This document shows positions 8,104 through 16,971 of a stretch of 33,806 nucleotides of DNA, piece by piece. Numbering within the stretch: position 1 is the stretch's first letter; each line of letters opens with the position of its first letter. The notes beneath the pieces were generated by a model. The model searched no databases, was not told the DNA's origin, and saw nothing but the letters and a program-made list of their open reading frames with translations. The stretch is from Myxacorys chilensis ATA2-1-KO14 (GTDB lineage Bacteria; Cyanobacteriota; Cyanobacteriia; Leptolyngbyales; Leptolyngbyaceae), in the NCBI GenBank assembly GCA_019359275.1, contig JAHHHP010000060.1, forward strand, positions 1 through 33,806. Direction: 5' to 3'. Made by a program: the position numbers and the translations under genes.

Positions 8104-10000
8104 GATCTGCCCCTGATCCTGCGGCTGCGACAACATTTGTGGTCAGTATAGCGCCCCCTGACGCGTGACTATCCCTACCTAGAGTGGCAGACGCGATCGC
8201 GTCGAGCGGAAATTTGGGAGTGCGATCGGCATACAGCAATCCATTCGCTTCTTGGAAGGTGTCGGTTAATTGGGTGTAGCAAAAGCCGCTAAACATCTCG
8301 ACGCGGTTAACAGCCGTCAGCAGGGCGCTATAGCGTTGCTGTAAATCAGCCGTGTCGCAAGAGCGAGCATACCCCCAAGCTTTTTGAACATCAGCATCGG
8401 TGGGCCGAGCGTAAGCAATGCCGCCAAACTCGGTCAACATAATCGGCTGTCCTTGATGCGGATAGCCATCTAGCGTTAAGACTCGTCCACCGGGACGTTG
8501 ACGCTCGAACAAATCGGATAGTTTGACTTCGGGACCGTAGCGTTTTGCTAATCGCTGAGGCTGACTATCATAATCATGAATCGCCAGAATATCTGTCGTG
8601 GTGCTTTCCCAACCATCATTACCAATTACCGGACGAGTGGGATCAAGAGTTTTGGTTAAGAAATACAGCGCTTGAACATAATGACGATGGGCAGCCGTTT
8701 GAGTGAGATTAGGAACGCCCCAAGATTCGTTGAATGGAACCCAAGCAATAATGCAAGGATGACTAGCATCGCGCTCGATTACTTCTGCCCATTCTTTTGT
8801 AATGCGTTCTACGGCTTTGCGCGTGAAGCGATAGGCACTCGGCATTTCTTCCCACACCAACAGCCCCATTACATCCGCCCAGTAGAGAAATCGGGGATCT
8901 TCTACTTTCTGATGCTTTCTGACGCCGTTAAAGCCCATGCGTTTCGTAAGCTCAATATCTTGGCGCAAGGCTTCATCTGAAGGCGGTGTCATTAATGTGT
9001 CTGTCCAGTAGCCCTGATCGAGAACTAACCTCAGGTAGTAAGGATGACCATTCAGCATAAAGCGATCGCGCTGAATATTCACCGTCCGCATCGCGGTGTA
9101 GGACTTGACTTCATCAAGCAACACCCCCTGATGCCAAAGCTGAATTTGAGCATCAATCAGAGTTGGCTTTTCGGGACTCCACAGTAATGTATTGCGATAA
9201 TCATCAATTCCAGGATCGGATAAGGCAATGTGGCGATTAATGTCGCCGTTAACCACTTCATAACAATCGTTCACCAGTAAACGATCGCCCACCGTTAGGC
9301 GAACTTTAATCTGTAAGTCATCGCATTTTGTGCCAGCGAGCATGGCTTCAAACCCGATTTCCCACCGTTCAAAATCAGATGTCCACCGCACTTTCTCTAG
9401 ATAGGTTTCTGGAACGCACTCAACCCAGACGGTTTGCCATATGCCGCTGGTGCGTGGATACCAAATGCTATGCGGCTCTGGCTGCCAGTCTTGCTTTCCT
9501 CTCGGTTTTGCCAAATCCTGCGGATCGTCTTGTGCCCAAACCGTGACTCGTTGCACAGCATCCGAGTTCAGAAAATTTGTGATGTCAAAACTGAACGACG
9601 TATGCCCCCCTTCATGCGTGCCGACAAACTGACCGTTGACCCAAACAAACGCTTGATAATCAACAGCTCCAAAGTGCAGCAACACATGCTGACGGTCAAT
9701 TGGCACTTCAAATTCCCGTTCGTACCAGCAGTTTGGGTGGAACTGAGTGTCATGAATGCCGCTGCGCTCAGATTCTGGCGCAAAGGGGACTTCAATCTGG
9801 TGTGTCCAGGCTTGAACATCTGCGGGCCGCTTGAATTTTCCTTCATCGTCGAAGGAAAATTTCCAGGTGCCGTTTAAGTTAATCCACTGCGATCGCTGGA
9901 GTTGCGGACGTGGATACCCTGTTTCAAGCTGGCGAAATTGAGCAATTGATGGAGACATAGATAGAGAGGCAGCGTCGAGGCTTTTTCCGAGTAGGTTCAT
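8006..10000 (-). CDS. Glycoside hydrolase family 2 (beta-galactosidase/glucuronidase-like)
   Basis: A 664-residue enzyme with the GH2 domain order: N-terminal jelly roll (about 35-195, with CWYEREFEVP and LLHFGAVDYQAFVWVNG), an immunoglobulin-like sandwich (about 200-305), and the catalytic barrel (about 310-605). The likely acid/base is Glu425 in WVPFNESWG and the nucleophile Glu524 in MLTEFGG. No signal peptide is seen, so it should act in the cytoplasm on imported oligosaccharides. The galactose operon context favours a beta-galactosidase, but glucuronidase-like or mannosidase-like activity cannot be excluded. After ANGLLYADRTPKFPLDAI the family normally ends; here about 50 low-complexity residues follow and overlap galT. 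ATG at 9958 is an alternative start. Confidence 0.9.
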   Translation of the reverse strand: MNLLGKSLDAASLSMSPSIAQFRQLETGYPRPQLQRSQWINLNGTWKFSFDDEGKFKRPADVQAWTHQIEVPFAPESERSGIHDTQFHPNCWYEREFEVPIDRQHVLLHFGAVDYQAFVWVNGQFVGTHEGGHTSFSFDITNFLNSDAVQRVTVWAQDDPQDLAKPRGKQDWQPEPHSIWYPRTSGIWQTVWVECVPETYLEKVRWTSDFERWEIGFEAMLAGTKCDDLQIKVRLTVGDRLLVNDCYEVVNGDINRHIALSDPGIDDYRNTLLWSPEKPTLIDAQIQLWHQGVLLDEVKSYTAMRTVNIQRDRFMLNGHPYYLRLVLDQGYWTDTLMTPPSDEALRQDIELTKRMGFNGVRKHQKVEDPRFLYWADVMGLLVWEEMPSAYRFTRKAVERITKEWAEVIERDASHPCIIAWVPFNESWGVPNLTQTAAHRHYVQALYFLTKTLDPTRPVIGNDGWESTTTDILAIHDYDSQPQRLAKRYGPEVKLSDLFERQRPGGRVLTLDGYPHQGQPIMLTEFGGIAYARPTDADVQKAWGYARSCDTADLQQRYSALLTAVNRVEMFSGFCYTQLTDTFQEANGLLYADRTPKFPLDAIASATLGRDSHASGGAILTTNVVAAAGSGADHGFPGTSQTGWSEDHPVQQTPHCAGPSCTQPW

Positions 10001-10082
10001 TAGACTTCACTCATCCGACTAGAAGAAAGTATGCTTCGTTTCACCACTTTCTGAACATCAAAATTAACAGTATTAGAAAAAC

Positions 10083-10098
10083 TTCGTAGATCTACGAA
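10083..10098. promoter_or_regulatory. Candidate operator: 16-bp perfect palindrome upstream of GH2 operon
   Basis: TTCGTAGATCTACGAA is a perfect palindrome 83 bases upstream of the GH2 ATG. Position and symmetry suit binding by a dimeric regulator of the galactose operon. One palindrome this long is not rare by chance in a window of this size, so the call rests on position. Confidence 0.35.
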
Positions 10099-10578
10099 TC
10101 GCATCTTATGTTACGAACATTTCAAGGCGTCGAAGCCTTATACCATAACACTTCAATCGATTTAACAATTATCAGGAAGTAATATTTGAAGCTAAATTAC
10201 TTTGCCCTAGCAGTGCTTATACTGAACATTATAACTAATATGAATAATCCTTGCGGTAGATGTGAATTTAATTTTAGAAGCATAATTTCGTTGCCTTACA
10301 TATTTTGCTAGCAAATAATAGAAGTGGCTGAATTTGCTTTTGAAAGCAGAACAACCTAGCTAGGAAAAATCATCATTTCTACTGAGAAAATTGGGATTAT
10401 TTTAATGAAAGGTCTGCTTAACCTTGCTTAGCTTCCAGCACAGATGACGGAAGCCAACGCACGGTAATTAAATTTAAATAGAGAATTTTATTATGATTTC
10501 CACCCTGCAACTTCAAACAATGTCGATCAACAACTGTCTGGGATGAGAGGCTTGTCAAGACATACGAGTATATTTACG

Positions 10579-10615
10579 GTGAAGTTCCTGCCATATATCA
10601 CGGCAAGAACTTCAC
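10579..10615 (-). terminator. Hairpin after galE, probable transcript end
   Basis: Arms 10579-10592 and 10602-10615 form a 14-bp stem with a 9-base loop. As minus-strand RNA, all positions pair with one U-G wobble; as plus-strand RNA that pair is a C-A mismatch. This asymmetry fits a structure selected in the galE transcript, about 31 bases after its stop. There is no T run, so it may be an RNA-stabilising or processing hairpin rather than a classic terminator. Confidence 0.5.
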
Positions 10616-10646
10616 AACGATACTATGATCAATTTCTGAATTAGGA

Positions 10647-11654
10647 TTAATCTTTGACTGCTGGGCGTCCACTTGCGCCATGTCGATGTTGATGCCACTG
10701 CCAAGCGTGGGCAAGAATTTCGTTGAGATCAGAATATTGGGGTTGCCAGCCGAGCGTTTTCTGAGCTTTGTCACTGCTCCCGACTAGAATGGGTGGGTCT
10801 CCGGAGCGGCGATCGCGCTCTATGATCGAAATTTCTCGCCCGGTTACTTGCCTAGCTGCATCAATCACTTCTCGGACTGAAAACCCATTGCCGTTACCCA
10901 AGTTAAACACATCACTGGGTCCGCCCTTTTCCAGATATTTCAGACCCAAAACATGCGCTTGAGCTAGATCCGTGACATGAATATAATCACGAATGCAAGT
11001 GCCATCTCGTGTCGGATAATTGGTGCCCAAAATCTGAATCGCGGATTGTCTACCGATCGCCGTCAGCAGCACTAAAGGAATCAAATGCGTCTCAGGATTG
11101 TGATCTTCGCCTAATTGCCCACTTGGATCGGCCCCTGCCGCGTTGAAGTAGCGAAATCGAACTGACTTCAGACCGTAAGCGACTTCAAAATCAGACAACA
11201 TTCGTTCGACCATCTGCTTACTGGCAGCATAAGGACTGATCGGCGCTTGAGGATGATCTTCGGTAATCGGAACGAATTGGGGAATGCCATAGAGCGCGCA
11301 AGTCGAAGAAAAAACAAATTGCTGAATCGATGCTGCTGTCATTGCTTCGAGCAATGTTAGTGTTCCCACAACGTTATTGCGGTAGTATTTCGCTGGATCG
11401 CTAACTGATTCACCTACAGCAATATAAGCAGCAAAGTGCATCACAGCGGTAATGGGATAAGTTGCAAACAGGCGATCGAGCAGGGCGCGATCGTGAATGT
11501 CTCCAACAATCAATGGTACTCGTAAAACTTGCTCGACGAGTTCTCGATGTCCATAGGACAAATTATCAAGCACAACGACTTCATATCCTGCCCGTTGTAA
11601 CTCCATTACAGCGTGAGCGCCAATATACCCCGCTCCACCCGTTACTAAAATCAT
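10647..11654 (-). CDS. galE: UDP-glucose 4-epimerase
   Basis: A 335-residue extended short-chain dehydrogenase that interconverts UDP-galactose and UDP-glucose with bound NAD. Seen in sequence: NAD loop TGGAGYIG (5-12), the SSTCALYG segment (about 116-123) and catalytic Tyr142-x3-Lys146 in SPYAASK, then FRYFNAAGADPSG and GTCIRDYIHVTDLA typical of GalE. It completes the Leloir set with galT and galK, and supplies the UDP-galactose that the divergent glf gene product uses. It is separated from the GH2 operon by 646 bases and a hairpin, so it is probably a separate transcript. Its 5' spacer is shared with the divergent glycosyltransferase gene. Confidence 0.97.
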   Translation of the reverse strand: MILVTGGAGYIGAHAVMELQRAGYEVVVLDNLSYGHRELVEQVLRVPLIVGDIHDRALLDRLFATYPITAVMHFAAYIAVGESVSDPAKYYRNNVVGTLTLLEAMTAASIQQFVFSSTCALYGIPQFVPITEDHPQAPISPYAASKQMVERMLSDFEVAYGLKSVRFRYFNAAGADPSGQLGEDHNPETHLIPLVLLTAIGRQSAIQILGTNYPTRDGTCIRDYIHVTDLAQAHVLGLKYLEKGGPSDVFNLGNGNGFSVREVIDAARQVTGREISIIERDRRSGDPPILVGSSDKAQKTLGWQPQYSDLNEILAHAWQWHQHRHGASGRPAVKD

Positions 11655-12030
11655 TGGCTTAATTTCTAGAATTGAGCTAGAAATGCGAAAAATTGAGAAT
11701 AACTTAAGTCTTACTCATCAAATTTCTCTTTGTCCTCTTTCCATAGTAAGCAAGCACATTTGAGCTGGATTACAACCTGCTTGATTGTATTGGCTGGCAC
11801 ATTTCTTCGACACAATTAATAGGTGGAAAACTATAGGTCTTGCGTATAACCCATATGAGAATCAATGTAACTGTACTTCAAATGAACGCAGTATTAACGA
11901 TGCAAACTAACTTAATGTTTCTTAATTAAACTCTTGTTATTCCGTTGGATAGAAGATTTGTATATCGAGAATGCGTAATTTTAACCTACGAGTGCAAATT
12001 AGATGCACAAATAAGAATCCGAGAAAACTT
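11655..12030. other. Divergent promoter region between galE and the glf operon
   Basis: 376 AT-rich bases between two divergent sugar-nucleotide genes, where both promoters must lie. An in-frame ATG at 11971 could extend the glycosyltransferase by 20 residues. I see no clear operator or terminator; the AT-rich part 11870-11960 is the likeliest promoter zone. Confidence 0.4.
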
Positions 12031-13350
12031 ATGGCGCAATCTGAGCAATCATCAGGCAATTACCTATCTTCAACTGCACCTATAAAGTTATTTCCTAATA
12101 GAGCATCGCAATTAGATCTTTCTAGCTTAGGTGTTTCAGACCTTAAACAAGCTAGTTTGAAGACATCAGAAAATACACCGGATTTAGTTTGTTTTTCTCA
12201 TCTTCGCTGGGACTTTGTTTATCAGAGACCACAACATCTTTTGTCCCGTTGTATTCAGGAACGAAGAACTTTTTTCGTCGAAGAACCAGTCTTCGAGTCC
12301 AGTGCTTCTTGGTGGTTAGAGGTTACCAGACGCGAGTGTGGTGTATGGGTGGGTGTGCCACATCTACCCCAAGGAATGAGCGAAGAAATGCTGGCAGCAA
12401 TGCAGCAGAGTCTTGTGGACGAGTTGATTTCACAGTTTGCGATCGCAAACCCAATGCTCTGGTACTACAACCCGCTCGCCTTGTCGTTCACCAACCATTT
12501 AGAGCCGGTTTGTGTTGTGTATGACTGCATGGATGAGCTGACTGCATTCAAAGACGCATCCGCTACGTTAAAGAACTGGGAAGCACAACTGCTCAAATGG
12601 GCTGACGTGGTATTCACCGGAGGACAAAGCCTGTACGAAGCGAAACAACATCAGCATTCCAACATTCATCCGTTTCCAAGCAGCATTGATGTCGCGCATT
12701 TTGCTCAAGCTAGAGACATCGCAACCGATCCCCCAGATCAAGCCTGCATTGCTCATCCCCGTCTCGGTTTTTATGGCGTGATTGATGAACGGATGAATTT
12801 GGATTTGCTCGATGGAATCGCTCAAGCGAGACCGGATTGGCAGTTGGTAATGATTGGTCCGGTCGTAAAGGTTCATGCAGATAGTCTACCGCGCCGTCCC
12901 AACATTCATTACTTAGGCGGCAAGTCTTATCTCGAATTGCCCCATTACTTAGCCGGATGGGATGTCGCGCTGTTACCCTTTGCGCTGAACGAGTCGACTC
13001 GATTTATTAGTCCAACAAAAACGCCGGAGTATTTAGCTGCTGGAAAACCTGTGGTTTCAACTTCGATTCGCGATGTTGTCCGTCCTTATGGCCATCAAAA
13101 TTTAGTTCACATTGCCGATAGCGTTGAAGAATTTGTTGGAAAAGCTGAAATTGCCATGCAGCAAAACCAACACGTCTCTTGCGAAGTGCAACTTCGCGCT
13201 AATCAAGATTGGCGCACACGCGTTGACGCATTTCTCTCTCAAACTTCTTGGGATGAGACTTGGGCAAGCATGATGCGACTGATCGAGGCTGCAATTCAAA
13301 ATCGTGCTTCAGCTTCAGAAGCAATGTCCCCTATTGTGGAGAAATTTTAA
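12031..13350 (+). CDS. GT-B glycosyltransferase (GT1/GT4-like)
   Basis: A 439-residue cytosolic glycosyltransferase of the two-Rossmann (GT-B) type. The N-terminal half has HLRWDFVYQRPQHL (57-70) and YDCMDEL (164-170). The C-terminal half has the donor-site segment TPEYLAAGKPVVST (331-344), where the Glu in PEYLA matches the conserved residue that holds the sugar nucleotide. The start at 12031 follows the conserved region better than ATG 11971, which adds 20 residues; neither has a strong ribosome site. Its stop overlaps the glf start by one base (TAATG), so the pair is coupled. From that coupling I infer it transfers galactofuranose or builds the glycan that receives it; the acceptor is unknown. 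Confidence 0.88.
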   Translation: MAQSEQSSGNYLSSTAPIKLFPNRASQLDLSSLGVSDLKQASLKTSENTPDLVCFSHLRWDFVYQRPQHLLSRCIQERRTFFVEEPVFESSASWWLEVTRRECGVWVGVPHLPQGMSEEMLAAMQQSLVDELISQFAIANPMLWYYNPLALSFTNHLEPVCVVYDCMDELTAFKDASATLKNWEAQLLKWADVVFTGGQSLYEAKQHQHSNIHPFPSSIDVAHFAQARDIATDPPDQACIAHPRLGFYGVIDERMNLDLLDGIAQARPDWQLVMIGPVVKVHADSLPRRPNIHYLGGKSYLELPHYLAGWDVALLPFALNESTRFISPTKTPEYLAAGKPVVSTSIRDVVRPYGHQNLVHIADSVEEFVGKAEIAMQQNQHVSCEVQLRANQDWRTRVDAFLSQTSWDETWASMMRLIEAAIQNRASASEAMSPIVEKF

Positions 13351-14582
13351 TGTTTGATTATCTAATTGTGGGTGCAGGCTTTGCAGGTAGTGTCCTTGCT
13401 GAGCGGTTAGCCAGCCAATCTGGCAAGAAAATATTGATTTGCGATCGCAGAACCCACATTGGAGGCAATGCTTACGATCATCACAACAATGCAGGGATTC
13501 TCGTTCACCGCTACGGTCCCCACATTTTTCACACCAATTCCCGCGACGTCTTTGAATATCTATCGCATTTCACCGAATGGCGACCTTATGAACATCGCGT
13601 TCTTGCTAGTGTAGATGGGTTGCAAGTTCCGATTCCGATTAACCTCGATACGATCAACAAGCTTTATGGCTTGAATCTCACCTCGTTCCAAGTCGAAGAG
13701 TTTCTTGCCTCGATCGCAGAGCCAAAAGAGTATATTCGCACCTCAGAAGATGTGGTTGTCAGCAAAGTAGGACGCGAATTGTACGAAAAATTCTTCCGGG
13801 GCTACACCCGCAAACAATGGGGCGTAGATCCGTCTGAACTCGATAAATCCGTCACAGCACGGGTTCCTACTCGCACCAATCGTGACGATCGCTATTTCAC
13901 TGATACCTATCAAGCGATGCCGTTGCATGGATACACTCGCATGTTTGAAAATCTGTTGTCACATCCGAATATCAAAGTGATGCTTAACACAGATTACCGC
14001 GAGATTCAGAAAGTGATTCCGTTCCGGGAAATGATCTACAGCGGACCCGTTGATGAATTTTTTGATTATCGGTTTGGCAAACTACCGTATCGATCGCTCG
14101 AATTCAAACATGAAACGCACGACAAATCTGTTTTTCAACCCGCTCCAGTGATCAATTATCCCAATGAGCACGCTTACACTCGTGCCACTGAGTTCAAGTA
14201 TTTGACCGGACAAGAGCATTCCAAAACCAGCATCGTTTACGAGTTGCCGAAAGCAGAAGGCGATCCATACTATCCTGTGCCTCGCCCTGAAAATGCCGAA
14301 CTCTACAAGAAATACAAAGAGATCGCTGATGCAACGCCGGACGTGCATTTTGTCGGACGGTTAGCCACCTACAAGTACTACAACATGGATCAGGTCGTCG
14401 CTCAGGCACTTGCAATTTACGCCAAACTGTCCGAGCGTCCAAGCTGGCATCCCGAAGAAAAACAAGTAACCCCAAAAGCACTTGCACCCGATTCTAATGG
14501 CAGCTTGCCAAGCAATCAAAAAGCAAGTCCTCCTGCTCAGAAAAATGGTGCAAGGTCCGTAGCGATGACGCAGACAGAATAA
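13350..14582 (+). CDS. glf: UDP-galactopyranose mutase
   Basis: A 410-residue flavoenzyme that converts UDP-galactopyranose to UDP-galactofuranose. Seen: the FAD loop VGAGFAGSVLAERL (7-20), GGNAYDHH (38-45), RYGPHIFHT (54-62), WGVDPSELDKSV (157-168) and the C-terminal flavin/substrate motif GRLATYKYYNMDQVV (336-350). ATG 13350 is supported by GTGGAG upstream and by the TAATG overlap with the glycosyltransferase gene. Residues 371-410 are a polar Pro/Ser/Gln/Ala tail not found in well-studied Glf proteins and probably disordered. Thirteen bases after its stop region begins the GH1-RmlD gene, so it is the middle gene of a three-gene operon. Confidence 0.96.
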   Translation: MFDYLIVGAGFAGSVLAERLASQSGKKILICDRRTHIGGNAYDHHNNAGILVHRYGPHIFHTNSRDVFEYLSHFTEWRPYEHRVLASVDGLQVPIPINLDTINKLYGLNLTSFQVEEFLASIAEPKEYIRTSEDVVVSKVGRELYEKFFRGYTRKQWGVDPSELDKSVTARVPTRTNRDDRYFTDTYQAMPLHGYTRMFENLLSHPNIKVMLNTDYREIQKVIPFREMIYSGPVDEFFDYRFGKLPYRSLEFKHETHDKSVFQPAPVINYPNEHAYTRATEFKYLTGQEHSKTSIVYELPKAEGDPYYPVPRPENAELYKKYKEIADATPDVHFVGRLATYKYYNMDQVVAQALAIYAKLSERPSWHPEEKQVTPKALAPDSNGSLPSNQKASPPAQKNGARSVAMTQTE

Positions 14583-14594
14583 GGACAAGTAAAG

Positions 14595-16883
14595 ATGACA
14601 ATTAGGCAGGATGGTCAGCGACATACGCCAAAGGTGTCGTTGATCTCTGATATGGCGCAGCATGCAGCCCATAGCTCTCAACCTTCACAGCTTGAAGTGT
14701 GGGGTGGGGTGGAATGTACAGTCAATCGAGTGGGCGACCAATATTTTGATCAACTCGAACGCAACGGGCACGCCACCCGCTTGGAAGATCTCGACCAATT
14801 TGCCTCCTTAGGAATTACGGCAATTCGCTACCCAATTCTCTGGGAACGCATTGCTCCAAATGGTCTTGCGCAAGCAGACTGGACATGGGCGGATCAACGC
14901 CTCGAGCGGCTGCAGGCTTTAGGCATTCGTCCAATTTTGGGGCTAGTTCATCACGGCAGTGGTCCCCGTGATACCAGTCTGGTCGATCCTGCATTTGCCG
15001 AGAAAGTTGCCCAATTTGCTGCTGCGGTTGCGCGTCGCTATCCTTGGGTGAACCATTACACGCCCATCAATGAACCTCTAACAACAGCCCGCTTTAGTGG
15101 ATTGTATGGTCATTGGTATCCTCACGGACGCGACGACCAAACGTTCATCCGGGTCTTGCTAAACGAGTGTCGTGCTGTCATTCTGGCAATGCAAGCAATT
15201 CGGCAAGCCAATCCACAGGCGCAACTCGTTCAAACTGAGGATTTGGGTAAGGTTTTCAGCACACCCTTGTTGGCCTATCAAGCGCAGTTTGAGAACAATC
15301 GACGGTGGCTCAGTCTCGATTTGCTCTGCGGTCGCATCGATCGCGCCCATTCCCTATGGAAATATTTACACCATCAAGTTGGGATTGACGAAGCTGAACT
15401 GGTTTGGTTTCAAGAGAATGCTTGTCCGCCTGACGTGGTGGGGATTAATCGGTATTTGACGAGCGATCGCTGGCTCGATGAACGTCTCGATCGCTATCCG
15501 GCCTCCTCACATGGTGGCAACGAAACTCATCAATATGCCGATGTAGAAGCTGTTCGGGTCTGTATCGAAGGCATTTGGGATCCCTACTCAATGCTCAAAG
15601 AAGTGTGGGAACGCTATCAGTTGCCGGTGGCCGTCACCGAAGTGCATCTACAGTGTACCCGTGAAGAACAGTTGCGCTGGATCAAAGAAATCTGGGACGC
15701 TGCACAACGCCTCAGCCGTGATGGTGTAGAGATTCGAGCTATCACAGCTTGGTCATTGCTAGGGGCCTACGATTGGAATAGCTTGGTCACTCGTGCCGAC
15801 GGATGCTATGAGCCAGGGGTTTTTGATTTGCGTGCGCCTCGCCCCCGATCGACCGCCATAGCCGAGATGCTGCGCTGTTTGGCGCAAGGACAGAACTACT
15901 CCCATCCTGTTTTAGAAGCGCCAGGATGGTGGCAGCGATCGCTGCGATTGCTTTATCCACCTATAAGCTGTACAACAGGTGAACAAAGCATTGAACAACA
16001 TCATTCTGTTGAACAACACCCGATCGCTCAAACGGTCGCCCCACTCGTCATTACGGGAGCCACAGGAACACTCGGGCGCGCCTTTGCTCGAATGTGTGAG
16101 CTACGCGGTATTTCCTATCGGCTGCTTTCCCGACAGGAGATGGACATTACCAACCCAACTTCTGTGGATCAAGCGTTGGTAGCGTTAAAACCTTGGGCGG
16201 TGATCAACGCGGCGGGATATGTTCGAGTCGATGAAGCGGAACGCGAGCCGCAGTTGTGCCATCAGATTAATGCAGATGGAGCGGCAATCTTGGCAAAAGC
16301 TTGTCTTCAGTACGACACTCCTTTAGTCACATTTTCATCAGATTTGGTGTTCGATGGCGATCGCGCTGCTCCGTACACCGAAAGCTCGCCAATGAGACCA
16401 TTAAACATCTACGGGCATAGTAAAGCGATCGCAGAACAACGGGTGTTAAAAACGCAGCCCCGTTCGCTTGTCATTCGCACCAGTGCCTTTTTTGGTCCTT
16501 GGGACGATTACAACTTTCTCGCGATCGCGCTTAAGACCTTAACAGCAGGAGAGTCGTTTATTGCAGCAGAAGACGCGATCGTGTCACCGACTTATGTTCC
16601 TGACTTGGTGAATGCGACCCTAGATTTATTAATCGATGGAGAGTATGGCGTTTGGCATTTAGCCAATTCAGGCGCAACCACTTGGGCAAACTTTGCCCAG
16701 CAAGCGGCTGAACTGGCCGGACTCGACGCCACTCGAATCGAATCGCGCCCCACCGAAGAACTAGGGTGGATTGCTCCTCGTCCTGCTTACAGCGTTCTAA
16801 GTAGCGAACGAGGAACATTACTGCCGTCATTGGAAGGTGCTATGGATCGCTATATTCAGCAGTACATTGCAAACCGCGCTTAA
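14595..16883 (+). CDS. Fusion: GH1-like glycosidase domain plus RmlD-like reductase domain
   Basis: A 762-residue two-domain protein. Residues about 33-455 resemble family 1 glycosidases: WGGVECTVNRVGDQYFDQ, TPINEP with Glu160 as acid/base, and VTEVHL with Glu349 at the nucleophile position, so both catalytic Glu seem kept. A linker (460-482, Gln/His/Glu rich) leads to residues about 483-760, an extended short-chain dehydrogenase like dTDP-4-dehydrorhamnose reductase: TGATGTLG (487-494), SSDLVFDG (581-588), Tyr606-x3-Lys610 in YGHSK. No signal peptide: it is cytosolic. AAGGA overlapping the glf stop is its ribosome site. Function unknown; being coupled to glf, it may make or trim a sugar intermediate of a galactofuranose-containing glycan. 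Confidence 0.9.
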   Translation: MTIRQDGQRHTPKVSLISDMAQHAAHSSQPSQLEVWGGVECTVNRVGDQYFDQLERNGHATRLEDLDQFASLGITAIRYPILWERIAPNGLAQADWTWADQRLERLQALGIRPILGLVHHGSGPRDTSLVDPAFAEKVAQFAAAVARRYPWVNHYTPINEPLTTARFSGLYGHWYPHGRDDQTFIRVLLNECRAVILAMQAIRQANPQAQLVQTEDLGKVFSTPLLAYQAQFENNRRWLSLDLLCGRIDRAHSLWKYLHHQVGIDEAELVWFQENACPPDVVGINRYLTSDRWLDERLDRYPASSHGGNETHQYADVEAVRVCIEGIWDPYSMLKEVWERYQLPVAVTEVHLQCTREEQLRWIKEIWDAAQRLSRDGVEIRAITAWSLLGAYDWNSLVTRADGCYEPGVFDLRAPRPRSTAIAEMLRCLAQGQNYSHPVLEAPGWWQRSLRLLYPPISCTTGEQSIEQHHSVEQHPIAQTVAPLVITGATGTLGRAFARMCELRGISYRLLSRQEMDITNPTSVDQALVALKPWAVINAAGYVRVDEAEREPQLCHQINADGAAILAKACLQYDTPLVTFSSDLVFDGDRAAPYTESSPMRPLNIYGHSKAIAEQRVLKTQPRSLVIRTSAFFGPWDDYNFLAIALKTLTAGESFIAAEDAIVSPTYVPDLVNATLDLLIDGEYGVWHLANSGATTWANFAQQAAELAGLDATRIESRPTEELGWIAPRPAYSVLSSERGTLLPSLEGAMDRYIQQYIANRA

Positions 16884-16894
16884 TCAACAGAACC

Positions 16895-16948
16895 AAATAG
16901 GTGTTGCAAAATCACAAGATTCATCCAGTGATTCTGCAACACCTATTT
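16895..16948. terminator. Bidirectional hairpin between convergent genes
   Basis: Arms 16895-16915 and 16928-16948 are complementary at 20 of 21 positions, with a 12-base loop. The stem lies 11 bases after the stop of the GH1-RmlD gene and about 23 bases after the stop of the convergent membrane protein gene. It should end both transcripts; the lone mismatch becomes a G-U pair on the minus strand. U-rich tracts are short on both sides. Confidence 0.65.
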
Positions 16949-16971
16949 GTCCAATCTATAATTTGTTCAAT

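Larger units (their letters stand above)
10001..10646. other. Long AT-rich spacer between galE and the GH2 operon
   Basis: 646 bases without a supported gene, clearly more AT-rich than the flanks. It contains a 16-bp perfect palindrome at 10083-10098 near the GH2 start, a short inverted repeat AGAAAGT/ACTTTCT (10024-10052), the palindrome CCTAGCTAGG near 10357, and a hairpin just after galE (10579-10615). The GH2 operon promoter should be here. Confidence 0.5.

Noticed and set aside
8672..8980. Antisense gene inside GH2
   Set aside because: It lies fully within a well-supported catalytic domain on the other strand and has no family resemblance.
10357..10366. CCTAGCTAGG, also near 23836, as a shared regulatory site
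   Set aside because: A 10-base palindrome found twice is too short to support a call, and the two places have no clear common function.
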